This document shows positions 5,337 to 12,927 of a stretch of 25,493 nucleotides of DNA, piece after piece. The DNA is from an uncultured Eubacteriales bacterium (GTDB lineage Bacteria; Bacillota; Clostridia; Oscillospirales; Oscillospiraceae), in the NCBI GenBank assembly GCA_959602365.1, contig CAUGSS010000033.1:1-25493 (forward strand), in the 5' to 3' direction. The notes beneath the pieces were generated by a model. The model was not told the origin of the DNA, did no database searches, and saw nothing but the letters and a program-made list of their open reading frames with translations. The position numbers were made by a program, and so were the translations under genes. Position 1 is the stretch's first letter; each line of letters starts with the position of its first letter.

Positions 5337-7454
5337 TCAAGCGTCCCGGGGGCACACCGGCAGCCTGGCTCCCAGCCGGGAAAGCAGCTCATTGGTGATG
5401 GTGCCGCACTGCCGGGCCAAATCCTCCGCCCGAATCTCCTCCCCGCCGGAGCGTCCGATCAGGATGACTTCGTCCCCCGGGGCCACCCGGGGCACATCCG
5501 TCACGTCCACCAGCAGCTGGTCCATACACGCCCGGCCCACCATGGGGCAGCGATGTCCGGCGATCAGCACCTGGCCGCCCCGGCCCGGCAGGTCCCGGGG
5601 CAGGCCGTCGGCATAGCCGATGGCCACCGCCGCCAGCCGCCGGTCCTCCTCCGGGCGAAAGGCCAGGCCGTAGCCCGCCCCCTCTCCTGCCGCCAAGGTG
5701 CGCACCGAGGCCACCCGGGCCCGCAGAGAGAGCACGGGGCGCAGGTCGAGATGCCGCAGGGTTTGGGTGTCGTCGCTGCCCACTCCATAGAGGGCGATGC
5801 CCACCCTGGCCCAGGCGCAGTTCTGAGCGGACAGGTTCCAGACGCCGTAACTGGCCTGTATATGGGTCTCTCCCGGATCAAACCCCTGCCGCCGCATCCA
5901 GTGGAGAGTCTCATAAAACCGATCCAGCTGGCCCTGAGTATAGTCCTGATCTTCGGGCTGGAGGCTGTCCGAGACACACAGATGGGAGAACACACCTGTG
6001 ATCTTCAAGTTGGGAAGCCCGTACATGCGGGCGATGGCCCGGCGGTCCTCCGCCGGGATTCCCAGCCGGTGCATACCGGTGTCCAGCGCCAGATGCACCC
6101 GCAGCCTGACCCCCCGGGCGGCCAGGGCCTCCCCATGGCGGGCGTCCACTACCGCCTGGGTCAGACGCCACCGGGCCAGCCGGCGGGCCTGGGCAGGGTC
6201 TGTGTACCCCAGCACCAAGATCTCGCCGCCCACCCCGTGGCGGCGCAGCTCCACGCCCTCCTCCATCGTGGCCACACCGAAGCCGCCCACGCCCGCCCGG
6301 CGCAGCCGCCGGGCGACGGGCACCGCCCCGTGTCCATAGGCGTCGGCCTTGACCACCGCCATCAGGCCGCACTCCGGCGCGAGGGCCTGCTGGAGCACCT
6401 GGGCGTTGTGGGCGGCCGCCTCCAAGTCCACCTCCCGCCAGGCCCGGCTTTTGGGATCCCGGGGCAGGGGCCGCAGCCGCTCCAGCACCAGGGCGGCGCA
6501 GAAGCTCAAAACCAACACCGCGGCAAAATGCCCCAGGCTGTTTTCAATCAGCGGCCCCTCCAAACCCACCGCCTTGGCGCCGCCCCGCACCAGCACGATG
6601 CACCAGGGATGGATGATATAGACCAACAGGGACACGTCGGCCGACCGCTGGGAGCGCCCCCGGTTGACCGAACGCAGCAGAGAGAACAGGCATACCATAC
6701 ACACCGGCAGCATCAGATACATGCTGTCATGGCGCTGCACCCCCAGGCTGTGCAGCCAGAGCCCCTCCGCCGTCATGGCCCCCAGAGAGAGGGCGAACCC
6801 CAGGGCCCAGGGGGCGGGCCGGGGATGGGAATGGTTGTTCGCCGCCGCCCCCAACAGCAGAAACAGCGGAGTGAAGAACAGCCCGTTGCGGGTGTATTCA
6901 CTGACAGAGAAGATGGCGCCGTACATGGCCTTCAGGGCGGGGAGCTGGGAGGCCAGGCCGTAATAGCTGTCCCCGCCCAGCCCCACCAGATAGAGCACCG
7001 CCGCAACGGCCAGGGCCCAGCCCGGCCCCAGCCGCCAGAGCTGCCGGGCGATCAGCGCCCCCAGGGCCACCGCGGGGAAATACCACAGGTGGTAAAAGGT
7101 GCCGTCAATCAGCAGCGCCTGGGGCCACTGGGCCAGGGGGATGCCGGCGCTGTACCAGTTCAGGGGCAGGTAGAGCACCACCGCGCAGCCGTACACCAGC
7201 AAAATCTTTTTCAGAAATCTCCACAGCGACTTCCAGCCGTTCCGGGCCAGGAAGTGGCCGCTGACCATCAGGAAGAAGGGCACCGCCACCCGGGCCAGTA
7301 CCCGGGTCAGCCAGAAGTCCCCCAGCGGGGTGTAGCTGGTCAGGGGGGAGGTGTGGATGCACACCACCAGCACCGCCGCTATCAGCCGGAACCAGTCCAG
7401 AGCGGGAAAGCCGTCCCCCCGGCCCGCCCTGGGCAGACCACCCGCCGCCCTCAT
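5337..7454 (-). CDS. vanT: VanT-type membrane-bound serine racemase (acyltransferase-3 plus alanine racemase)
   Basis: A 705-residue two-domain protein that makes D-Ser from L-Ser for D-Ala-D-Ser peptidoglycan termini. The N-terminal half (about 10-325) is an acyltransferase-3-like membrane domain of about ten helices, beginning LDWFRLIAAVLVVCIHTSPL; in VanT it is linked to L-Ser uptake. The C-terminal half (about 340-705) is a PLP alanine-racemase fold with the Schiff-base lysine K369 (VVKADAYGHG) and the catalytic tyrosine Y595 (GAGYGLAF). Length fits VanT proteins of about 700 residues. The ATG at 7454 overlaps the vanXY stop (ATGA); the longer GTG start at 7469 lies inside vanXY and is less likely. 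It is the last gene of the cluster. The sequence alone does not prove preference for serine over alanine; the fusion architecture and neighbours do most of the work. Confidence 0.9.
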   Translation of the reverse strand: MRAAGGLPRAGRGDGFPALDWFRLIAAVLVVCIHTSPLTSYTPLGDFWLTRVLARVAVPFFLMVSGHFLARNGWKSLWRFLKKILLVYGCAVVLYLPLNWYSAGIPLAQWPQALLIDGTFYHLWYFPAVALGALIARQLWRLGPGWALAVAAVLYLVGLGGDSYYGLASQLPALKAMYGAIFSVSEYTRNGLFFTPLFLLLGAAANNHSHPRPAPWALGFALSLGAMTAEGLWLHSLGVQRHDSMYLMLPVCMVCLFSLLRSVNRGRSQRSADVSLLVYIIHPWCIVLVRGGAKAVGLEGPLIENSLGHFAAVLVLSFCAALVLERLRPLPRDPKSRAWREVDLEAAAHNAQVLQQALAPECGLMAVVKADAYGHGAVPVARRLRRAGVGGFGVATMEEGVELRRHGVGGEILVLGYTDPAQARRLARWRLTQAVVDARHGEALAARGVRLRVHLALDTGMHRLGIPAEDRRAIARMYGLPNLKITGVFSHLCVSDSLQPEDQDYTQGQLDRFYETLHWMRRQGFDPGETHIQASYGVWNLSAQNCAWARVGIALYGVGSDDTQTLRHLDLRPVLSLRARVASVRTLAAGEGAGYGLAFRPEEDRRLAAVAIGYADGLPRDLPGRGGQVLIAGHRCPMVGRACMDQLLVDVTDVPRVAPGDEVILIGRSGGEEIRAEDLARQCGTITNELLSRLGARLPVCPRDA

Positions 7455-8194
7455 AGCAGATGCTCCCACACCGTCAGGAAAAACCCGCCGGCGTTGTCCC
7501 CGGAAATCTGCCAGCAGCCCTCGGGCTCCGGCAGCTCCAGCCCCTCAGCGGGACAGGGCAGCCAGCTGACTGTGGCGGCCCTGCCCCCGGCCAGGGCGCA
7601 CCGGCGGGGCTTCTCCGCCACAAAGTCCCGGTACTCCTCCAGGCACAGGCCGTTTTCCTCCATCAGCGCGGCGTGGGGCGCCCCCACATAGCGGAAGTGC
7701 CAGGGCTCCTCGGCGATGGTGGTGACGGCCTCCTTCTCCCGCCGGTAGCGCTGGATGAAGCCGTAGCCGGCGGCAGCGCGGCGAAAGGCGCCGCACACCC
7801 CGTCCTCGGGGAACCGGGGCCGGATGAAGTCGATCTCCCCGGCGGCCTCCCCCAGGTCGATGGCCAGGCCGGTCTGGTGCTCACTGCACCCGGGCAGGGC
7901 CACATATTTCCGGGTGAAGTCCTCCCCCTCCCGCTCCATGGTGTCGTCCCAGATGGCCTGCTGCTCGGCCTGGCTGCGCCAGCCGGAGACCGGGACGATC
8001 CCGCCGCCCCCGCCCACGGCCTGGACGCAGGCCCGGAGCAGCCTGGCGCACCGGCGCTCCAGCAGCACCCCCGGCCGGCGGGGGTCCGCCGGCACCAGCT
8101 CCGGCCCGGGCTGGGGCCGGAGGGGATGGGTGGGGTTGACCAGGATCAGCGGCCCCATGGCGGTATGCTCCCGGCGCAGCTTCAGCGTCCTCAT
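7451..8194 (-). CDS. vanXY: VanXY-type D,D-dipeptidase/D,D-carboxypeptidase (M15 metallopeptidase)
   Basis: A 247-residue zinc peptidase of the VanY/VanXY family that removes D-Ala-D-Ala and trims D-Ala from pentapeptide precursors, clearing normal termini. Zinc ligands are visible in SEHQTGLAID (H106, D113) and EEPWHFRYVG (H166), with E163 as the catalytic base. There is no signal peptide or membrane anchor, which suits the cytoplasmic VanXY enzymes rather than the membrane-bound VanY. The C-terminal 60 residues extend past the catalytic core. Its ATG overlaps the vanG stop and its stop overlaps the vanT start, both as ATGA, so the three enzymes are translationally coupled. Whether both dipeptidase and carboxypeptidase activities exist is inferred from the family and from the absence of separate vanX and vanY genes. 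Confidence 0.88.
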   Translation of the reverse strand: MRTLKLRREHTAMGPLILVNPTHPLRPQPGPELVPADPRRPGVLLERRCARLLRACVQAVGGGGGIVPVSGWRSQAEQQAIWDDTMEREGEDFTRKYVALPGCSEHQTGLAIDLGEAAGEIDFIRPRFPEDGVCGAFRRAAAGYGFIQRYRREKEAVTTIAEEPWHFRYVGAPHAALMEENGLCLEEYRDFVAEKPRRCALAGGRAATVSWLPCPAEGLELPEPEGCWQISGDNAGGFFLTVWEHLL

Positions 8195-9231
8195 GACTCC
8201 GCCTCCGTCTCCACGATCCGGGTAATCAGGCTCTGGAAGTCCAGCCCGATCTGGCGCATCATGCTGGGATACCGGCTGTGGGCGGTGAAGCCGGGGATGG
8301 TGTTGACCTCGTTGAATACAATCCGTCCCTCCGGGGTCAGGAACAGGTCCACCCGGGCAAACCCCTTGCAGTCCAGCGCCCGGTAAACCTTTTTTGCCGC
8401 CGCCTGAATCTCCCCGGCCTTGGCCGGGTGGATCCGGGCCGGGCAGTGGATGGCGGAGGTCTTGAGGGTGTATTTCTCCTCAAAATTGAAAAATCCCTGG
8501 GACAGCTCGATCTCGTCCACCGCCCCCACGGTCAGGTTTTCTCCGCTGCCCAGCACGGCACAGCCCACCTCAAAGCCGGGGATCGCCTCCTCCAGCAGGA
8601 TCTCCCGGTCATTTTCAAAGGCCAGGGCCACCGCGGCGGGCAGCTGTCCCGGGGCGGCCACCCGGGTCACCCCGAAGGAGGAGCCGGCGCGCACCGGCTT
8701 GACAAACAGCGGGAAGCCCAGCTCCTCCGCGGCCCGGGAGATCTCTGCCTGGGCCGTCCCCTGCCGGAACAGGGCGCTGCGGGGCACCTCCACCCCTGCC
8801 AGGGCCGCCAATTTGTGCGCCCGGTCCTTGTCCATGCACAGGGCGCTGGACAGGGCGCCGCAGCCGATCACCGGCACTCCGGCCAGCTCCAGCAGACCCT
8901 GGAGGGTTCCGTCCTCCCCGTTCTTGCCGTGGAGCACCGGAAAGGCCGCGTCAAAGGACAGCCGCCGGCCGCTGCCGTCCAGCAGCAAAAGCTGCCGCTC
9001 CCCCCGATCCAGGGACAGGGTACAGGGGGTGCAGCGCTCCTCCTGCCACCGGTCGGCGGCAATGGCCTCCATGGGGCCGGTGTAGTAGAGCCAGCGGCCC
9101 TCTCTGGTGATGCCCACCATCAGGGCCAGGTAGCGCGCCGGGTCCAGGTGGGTGAGCACCGCGTGGGCCGACTCCAGCGAGACCCCGTATTCCGTGGAAC
9201 AGCCGCCGAAAAACACCAAAATCCGTTTCAT
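8191..9231 (-). CDS. vanG: VanG-type D-alanine-D-serine ligase
   Basis: A 346-residue ATP-grasp ligase of the Ddl/Van family that joins D-Ala to a second residue for cell-wall precursors. Landmarks are the N-terminal ILVFFGGCSTEYGVSLESA (substrate-binding Glu), HGKNGEDGTLQGLLELAGV, the ATP-grasp stretch FPLFVKPVRAGSSFGVT, the omega loop with EKYTLKTS, and the metal site FNEVNTIPGFT. The Tyr in the omega loop is typical of Ddl and VanC/E/G enzymes and argues against VanA/B-type D-lactate ligases, which have His-containing loops. D-Ser as second substrate is inferred from the adjacent vanT and vanXY. ATG 9231 has AGGAGG 8 nt upstream; GTG at 9234 is possible. A putative VanR-controlled promoter lies in front. 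Confidence 0.9.
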   Translation of the reverse strand: MKRILVFFGGCSTEYGVSLESAHAVLTHLDPARYLALMVGITREGRWLYYTGPMEAIAADRWQEERCTPCTLSLDRGERQLLLLDGSGRRLSFDAAFPVLHGKNGEDGTLQGLLELAGVPVIGCGALSSALCMDKDRAHKLAALAGVEVPRSALFRQGTAQAEISRAAEELGFPLFVKPVRAGSSFGVTRVAAPGQLPAAVALAFENDREILLEEAIPGFEVGCAVLGSGENLTVGAVDEIELSQGFFNFEEKYTLKTSAIHCPARIHPAKAGEIQAAAKKVYRALDCKGFARVDLFLTPEGRIVFNEVNTIPGFTAHSRYPSMMRQIGLDFQSLITRIVETEAES

Positions 9232-9255
9232 CACAAAAACCTCCTGGAAAAGAAA

Positions 9256-9296
9256 CTGCCTTGTTTTGACACCAAAATGGTATCAAAACAAGGCAG
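9256..9296 (-). promoter_or_regulatory. Long hairpin in the vanG leader
   Basis: CTGCCTTGTTTTGA (9256-9269) pairs perfectly with TCAAAACAAGGCAG (9283-9296); after one mismatch ACC/GGT pair again around a short A/T loop. It sits 11 bp before the vanG ribosome site, downstream of the putative VanR boxes. With only a weak T-rich tail (TTTCTTTT) it could be an attenuator, a partial vanRS terminator or an RNA-stabilising leader. Confidence 0.6.
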
Positions 9297-9318
9297 AAGT
9301 TGTGTTTCTTTTCCCTTT

Positions 9319-9347
9319 CGAAATTCCTGTGAAACTGTGTGGAAATT
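9319..9347. promoter_or_regulatory. Putative VanR operator: three GAAA boxes in 11-bp phase
   Basis: GAAA occurs at 9320-9323, 9331-9334 and 9342-9345, spaced exactly 11 bp, the direct-repeat arrangement of OmpR/PhoB-type regulators such as VanR. It lies between vanS and vanG, where a vancomycin-inducible promoter is expected in vanG-type operons. No standard -35 box is visible, as is common for activator-dependent promoters. The site is inferred from pattern and context. Confidence 0.5.
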
Positions 9348-9359
9348 CTTATGATTTTC

Positions 9360-10478
9360 TTACTGCGGTCCCCCGACAGGCAGGGTGACGGTGAACTCCA
9401 CCTGCTCCCCCTGGCTCTCGGCGGCGATGGTCCCGCCGTGGGCCTCCACAATCTCCTTGGCGATGGCCAGCCCCAGCCCGGCGTTGCCGGTCCGGGTGCC
9501 CCGGGAGGGATCCAGCCGGAAGAACCGCTCGAACATCCGGGCGAGCTTCTCCGGCGGGATGTGGGCGCCGGCGTTGCGGAAGGTGAGCACCACCCGGTCC
9601 CCCTCCATCCGCCCCTCCGCCTCCAGGTCGGTGCCCGGATAGGCGTAGTGGCAGGCGTTGCTGAGCAGGTTGTCGAAGACCCGGGCCATCTTGTCCGCGT
9701 CGCACACCGCGTGGAGCCCCTCGGGCAGGGAGAGCCGGCAGCCCAGCTGGTGCTCGGCCAGCACCGGGGCGAACTCGCTGCACATCTGCTCCAGCATCCG
9801 CTTCAGGTCGGTGTCCCGCACCTCCAGCTCCAGATGGCTCAGGCTGAAGCGGGTGATGTCGAAGAACTCGTTGACCAGCTCCTCCAGCCGCTCCGCCTTC
9901 TCCAGGGCCACCCCGGTGTAGCGGGCCCGGAGCTCAGGTGAGATCTGGGGCTCGTCCCGCAGCAGGGTCAGGTAGCCGATGACGCTGGTCAGCGGGGTCT
10001 TCAGGTCGTGGGCCAGGTAGACCACCAGGTCGTTTTTCCGCTGCTCCGCCTCCCGGACGGCCCGGGCATTGGCCAGGGCCTGCTCCCGGACCAGATTGAG
10101 CTGGTCCTCGGCGTTCTTGAGCCCCTCGGGCAGCCGGATGGGCGCGTCGGTGGGATGGGCCAGCGCCTCCGCCCCGGCCAGCAGCAGCGCCTGGTTCTGG
10201 GCGGGCCTGGCGATAAAGAAGTAGCTGATGACCACCCACCCGGCCAGCACGCAGACAATAGCCACCAGCAGGAAGTACTCCTGCACCACTTTGAGCAGCC
10301 AGTACAGGGGCCCGGGCTGCCAGTTAATGGAGGAGCACACCACCATTCCAAACAGCCCCAGCACCGCCACGGCCACCACCCAGGCCGACAGCACCAGCAG
10401 GTACACCCCCCAGGTCCGCAGGGCGGCCCGTTTGCCCCGGTCCGTGCCCAGTTCTCTTTCACGCACGCGCTTACTCAA
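9360..10478 (-). CDS. vanS: VanS-type sensor histidine kinase
   Basis: A 372-residue membrane sensor kinase that would phosphorylate VanR in response to glycopeptides or wall damage. Two membrane segments (about 24-48 and 69-92) enclose a short outside loop of about 20 residues. The phospho-acceptor is H157 in VVYLAHDLKTPLTSV. The N box is FDNLLSNACHYAYPG, and the G2 box lies in TRTGNAGLGLAIAKEI. The G1 region reads FRNAGAHIPPEKL, lacking the usual DxGxG; a similar departure is common in VanS proteins. The TTG start overlaps the vanR end by 8 nt, with a G-rich ribosome site upstream; a GTG 12 nt downstream is an alternative. The short sensing loop leaves little room for a dedicated periplasmic ligand domain. 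Confidence 0.88.
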   Translation of the reverse strand: MSKRVRERELGTDRGKRAALRTWGVYLLVLSAWVVAVAVLGLFGMVVCSSINWQPGPLYWLLKVVQEYFLLVAIVCVLAGWVVISYFFIARPAQNQALLLAGAEALAHPTDAPIRLPEGLKNAEDQLNLVREQALANARAVREAEQRKNDLVVYLAHDLKTPLTSVIGYLTLLRDEPQISPELRARYTGVALEKAERLEELVNEFFDITRFSLSHLELEVRDTDLKRMLEQMCSEFAPVLAEHQLGCRLSLPEGLHAVCDADKMARVFDNLLSNACHYAYPGTDLEAEGRMEGDRVVLTFRNAGAHIPPEKLARMFERFFRLDPSRGTRTGNAGLGLAIAKEIVEAHGGTIAAESQGEQVEFTVTLPVGGPQ

Positions 10479-11166
10479 TGGTGTAACCCACCCCCCAGAC
10501 CGTCTTGATAAACTTGGGCTTGCGGCTGTTCTCGTGCATCTTCTCCCGCAGCCGGGCGATATGGCTCATGACGGTGTTGTTGCTGTCCATATATCTCTCG
10601 CCCCACACCGCCTCAAACAGCGCCTCGCTGGACACCACCTCGCCCTGGTGGGCGCACAGGTGCCACAGGATGGAGAACTCCAGCGGGGTGAGGGAGAGCT
10701 CCTCCCCGAAGAGCAGGCACTTGTGGGTGGCCTTTGAAATCTGCAGCCCCCGGATGTCATACTCCTCCGGCTCGGCGGCGCCCCCGCCGGAGGGATTGTA
10801 TTGCAGATACCGCCGCAGCTGGGTTTTGACCCGGGCCACCAGCTCCAGCGGGTTGAAGGGCTTGGTGATATAGTCGTCCGCCCCCAGGGTGAGGCCGGTG
10901 ATCTTGTCGACATCCTCCACCTTGGCGGTGAGCATCAGGATGGGGAACAGATGGTGTTCCCGGATTTTCTGGCACAGGGTAAATCCGTCCATATCCGGCA
11001 GCATCACGTCCAGAATGGCCAGGTCGATCTTTTCCCGCTTGACACACTCCAGCGCCTCTCCCGCGGTGCCGAACTTGTGGACGGTGAAGCCGTCATTTTT
11101 CAGGTAGACCTCCACCAGGTCGGCGATGGCCGCCTCATCGTCTACGATCAGAATTTCCGCATTCAA
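10471..11166 (-). CDS. vanR: VanR-type OmpR-family response regulator
   Basis: A 231-residue two-domain regulator. The receiver domain (1-118) has the acidic pair D9/D10 (ILIVDDE), phospho-acceptor D53 (LAILDVMLPDMDG) and the conserved Lys in DDYITKPFNPLEL. The C-terminal winged helix (about 135-230) contains LTPLEFSILWHLCAHQGEVV and NTVMSHIARLREK. I choose the TTG start at 11166 because it directly precedes the conserved NAEILIVDDE and follows GGAGGAGAGGAGG; the frame stays open for 46 codons upstream, but those have no family resemblance and cover the promoter. It probably activates vanG-XY-T through the phased boxes between vanS and vanG. A sigma-A promoter sits 47-75 bp upstream of its start. 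Confidence 0.9.
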   Translation of the reverse strand: MNAEILIVDDEAAIADLVEVYLKNDGFTVHKFGTAGEALECVKREKIDLAILDVMLPDMDGFTLCQKIREHHLFPILMLTAKVEDVDKITGLTLGADDYITKPFNPLELVARVKTQLRRYLQYNPSGGGAAEPEEYDIRGLQISKATHKCLLFGEELSLTPLEFSILWHLCAHQGEVVSSEALFEAVWGERYMDSNNTVMSHIARLREKMHENSRKPKFIKTVWGVGYTIE

Positions 11167-11212
11167 AGGCCGGGCCTCCTCTCCTCCCCGTCTGCCGGGG
11201 CGTCTCCAGACC

Positions 11213-11241
11213 ATTATAATGAAAAAGCGCTGCCAATGCAA
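11213..11241 (-). promoter_or_regulatory. Sigma-A promoter for vanRS
   Basis: On the minus strand TTGCAT (11241-11236) and TATAAT (11218-11213) are separated by 17 bp, close to consensus. Transcription would start near 11206, leaving about 40 nt before the vanR TTG. A perfect -10 box suggests basal expression of the regulators, separate from the inducible enzyme promoter. Confidence 0.7.
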
Positions 11242-11340
11242 CGGCTTTCCCCTGCCGCCGGAAATGGCATAATCGGCCCGCAAAGTCTGATGAAGATACG
11301 GCATCCGCCGTAAAAGCCGCCTTACCTGGCCACGGTTAAT

Positions 11341-11606
11341 TTATTGCCCTGATAAAATGGAAACGAACCGAAAATGCCGATCCAGCCAGTCCCCCATAAT
11401 CCCTATGGCTTTTCCCATTGTAAATGCTGCTAAAACCGTCCCAATGCCCAGGCCTTTCAAGTTGCCAAGGAAGAAAAACGTCATTCCGGCGGTAATGGCC
11501 AGGCAAATTACGTCAAAAGAAATTTTAATGATAGAATACCTGATGTGGATGATCTGAGCCAATTCTCGCGGAAAAAGATCGGTCGGAATGATAGGCAGAT
11601 GGCATC
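11341..11606 (-). pseudogene. C-terminal remnant of a YczE/YitT-like membrane protein
   Basis: From about 11600 down to 11341 one frame encodes LPIIPTDLFPRELAQIIHIR, then a hydrophobic stretch and GIGTVLAAFTMGKAIGIMGD. This resembles the C-terminal end of YczE/YitT (DUF6198-like) integral membrane proteins, which are usually over 200 residues. Only about 87 residues remain. The N-terminal part is absent; the DNA immediately upstream is nitroreductase sequence in a different frame. The join lies near 11598-11606 (GAGATG|CCATCTGCC on the minus strand), which suggests one deletion took out the end of one gene and the start of the other. The family call is from memory of the motif pattern and is moderate. 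Confidence 0.6.
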
Positions 11607-11998
11607 TCCCGCACGCGCTCATCCAGACTGCCTCCGGCGCCGTCGTCCTTGCCTCTGCCCTGGATCCAACAGCTGCCCAGGCCCAGGCCGGCCGCCGCCA
11701 GGTGCATCTGGGTCATCACAGCGGCACAGTCCTCAACCCAGAATTCAGACCGTTCCGGCTCACCCACCACCACAATGGCCGCGCTTGCCCGGCACAGCAT
11801 GGAGATGGAGCCGGGCCGGCTCTTGCCCAGCCGCGCCAGCTGCTCCGGAGCCTCTACCACAAACAGCTCCCACGGCCTCAAGGCACCGCTGGAGGGCGAA
11901 AGCAGCCCGGCCTGAAGGATCTCCAGGATCTGCTGCCTGCTCACCGGCTGCCCTGTATAACGGCGCACGCTGCTCCGCCGGCGCACGGTTTCCATCAT
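11525..11998 (-). pseudogene. Truncated nitroreductase-family protein
   Basis: This starts as an FMN-dependent nitroreductase: METVRRRSSVRRYTGQPVSR, then LLSPSSGALRPWELFVV, and WVEDCAAVMTQMHLAAAGLG followed by LGSCWIQG. After LDERVREM the family sequence stops, where a normal protein continues with the I-G-x-P and V-x-x-G-Y-P stretch. The frame then runs out of register through the YczE-like remnant to a stop at 11525. About 130 family residues are present of the usual 165-180, and the missing part contributes to the FMN site, so activity is doubtful. The start ATG-ATG at 11998 has GAGGTGA upstream and lies 8 bp after the inositol-phosphatase-like gene, so it would be the last gene of the sugar operon. 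A short fusion product could still be made. Confidence 0.72.
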
Positions 11999-12005
11999 AT
12001 TCACC

Positions 12006-12800
12006 TCATCGCGCCTCCCTCCGGGCACTGCGTGACAGGCACTCCACCAGCTCCTGATGGATCCGGCCGTTGGTGGCGATCAAATCCGCCCTGTGATCCG
12101 GCCGGAACCCGCGCCCTTCCAAATCGGTAAATCGTCCGCCCGCCTCCTCTACCAACAGGGAGCCCGCGGCATAGTCCCACGGCTTCAGATCATATTCAAA
12201 AAATCCCTCGGCCCGGCCGCAGGCGACGCTGCAGCAGTCCAGGGCCGCGGAACCGGTGCGCCGGATATCTTCACAGGACTGAAAAATCCCCTCAATGGTC
12301 CGGAACACCTGATCCGCCCTGGATTTATCCCAGGGCGCCGTCCCCACAACCACGACGCTGTGGGCCAATGTGCCGGCTGTGCTGACATGGATCCGCTCCC
12401 CGTTCAGGAACGCCCCCCGTCCCCGCTCCGCCCGGTACAGCTCTTCCCGAAACGGATTGTAAACACAGCCGTACTCCATGGCGCTGCCGTTCCACAGCCC
12501 CAGGGAAACCGCGCTGGCGTGAAAATCGTGAATCAGATTGGTGGTCCCATCCACCGGGTCCAAAATCCAGACGGGCCGGTCCCAATCTACCCGGCTCGGC
12601 TCCCCTTCCTCACAGACAAACTGAATCCCCGGGGCGAGCGCCTCAAGCTTGTCCACCAGAAACGACTGAACCGAGAGGTCCACTGCCGTCACATAGTCGG
12701 CGCGGCCTTTCTCCGTGATCTCCGCCGCCTTCCTGGAATCCAGCAGCAGCGGCTTTGTCTGCCGGATCAGCGCGGTCACCCGGTCAAAATCAATATCCAT
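12006..12800 (-). CDS. Inositol-monophosphatase-family sugar phosphatase
   Basis: A 264-residue Mg-dependent phosphatase of the IMPase/FBPase/CysQ superfamily. The metal-site motifs are visible: FVCEEGE (first acidic pair), WILDPVDGTTNLIHDF (the DPxDGT motif) and KPWDYAAGSLLVEEAGG (the WDxAAG motif near the C-terminus). Length is normal. I place the start at ATG 12800, 9 nt after GAGAGG; the ATG at 12809 directly abuts that ribosome site and the open frame further upstream lacks family residues. It follows the aldolase gene after a 127-bp gap with a stem-loop. Given the sugar operon it may dephosphorylate a pathway side product, but broad inositol- or sugar-phosphatase activity is equally possible; the substrate cannot be read from the sequence. 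Confidence 0.85.
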   Translation of the reverse strand: MDIDFDRVTALIRQTKPLLLDSRKAAEITEKGRADYVTAVDLSVQSFLVDKLEALAPGIQFVCEEGEPSRVDWDRPVWILDPVDGTTNLIHDFHASAVSLGLWNGSAMEYGCVYNPFREELYRAERGRGAFLNGERIHVSTAGTLAHSVVVVGTAPWDKSRADQVFRTIEGIFQSCEDIRRTGSAALDCCSVACGRAEGFFEYDLKPWDYAAGSLLVEEAGGRFTDLEGRGFRPDHRADLIATNGRIHQELVECLSRSARREAR

Positions 12801-12838
12801 GCAACTCATCCTCTCTGTCTTTCCCCTGCTATGAGAAT

Positions 12839-12893
12839 GCTCCCTAAAGCACGGGCGGAATTCTGTGAGTTCCGTATCCGCGCCGTAGGGAGC
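12839..12893 (-). repeat. Stem-loop between aldolase and phosphatase genes
   Basis: GCTCCCTA (12839-12846) pairs with TAGGGAGC (12886-12893), and inside it CGGAA (12856-12860) with TTCCG (12870-12874). No T-run follows on the minus strand, so it looks more like an RNA-processing or stability element than a terminator. Confidence 0.45.
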
Positions 12894-12927
12894 AATTCCC
12901 ATATCTAGGAGGCGAATCTATTGGCGA

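Noticed and set aside
5190..7691. An 833-codon plus-strand open frame
   Set aside because: It lies antisense to vanT, is a Gly/Pro/Gln/His-rich read of GC-rich coding DNA, has no ribosome site and no family motif.
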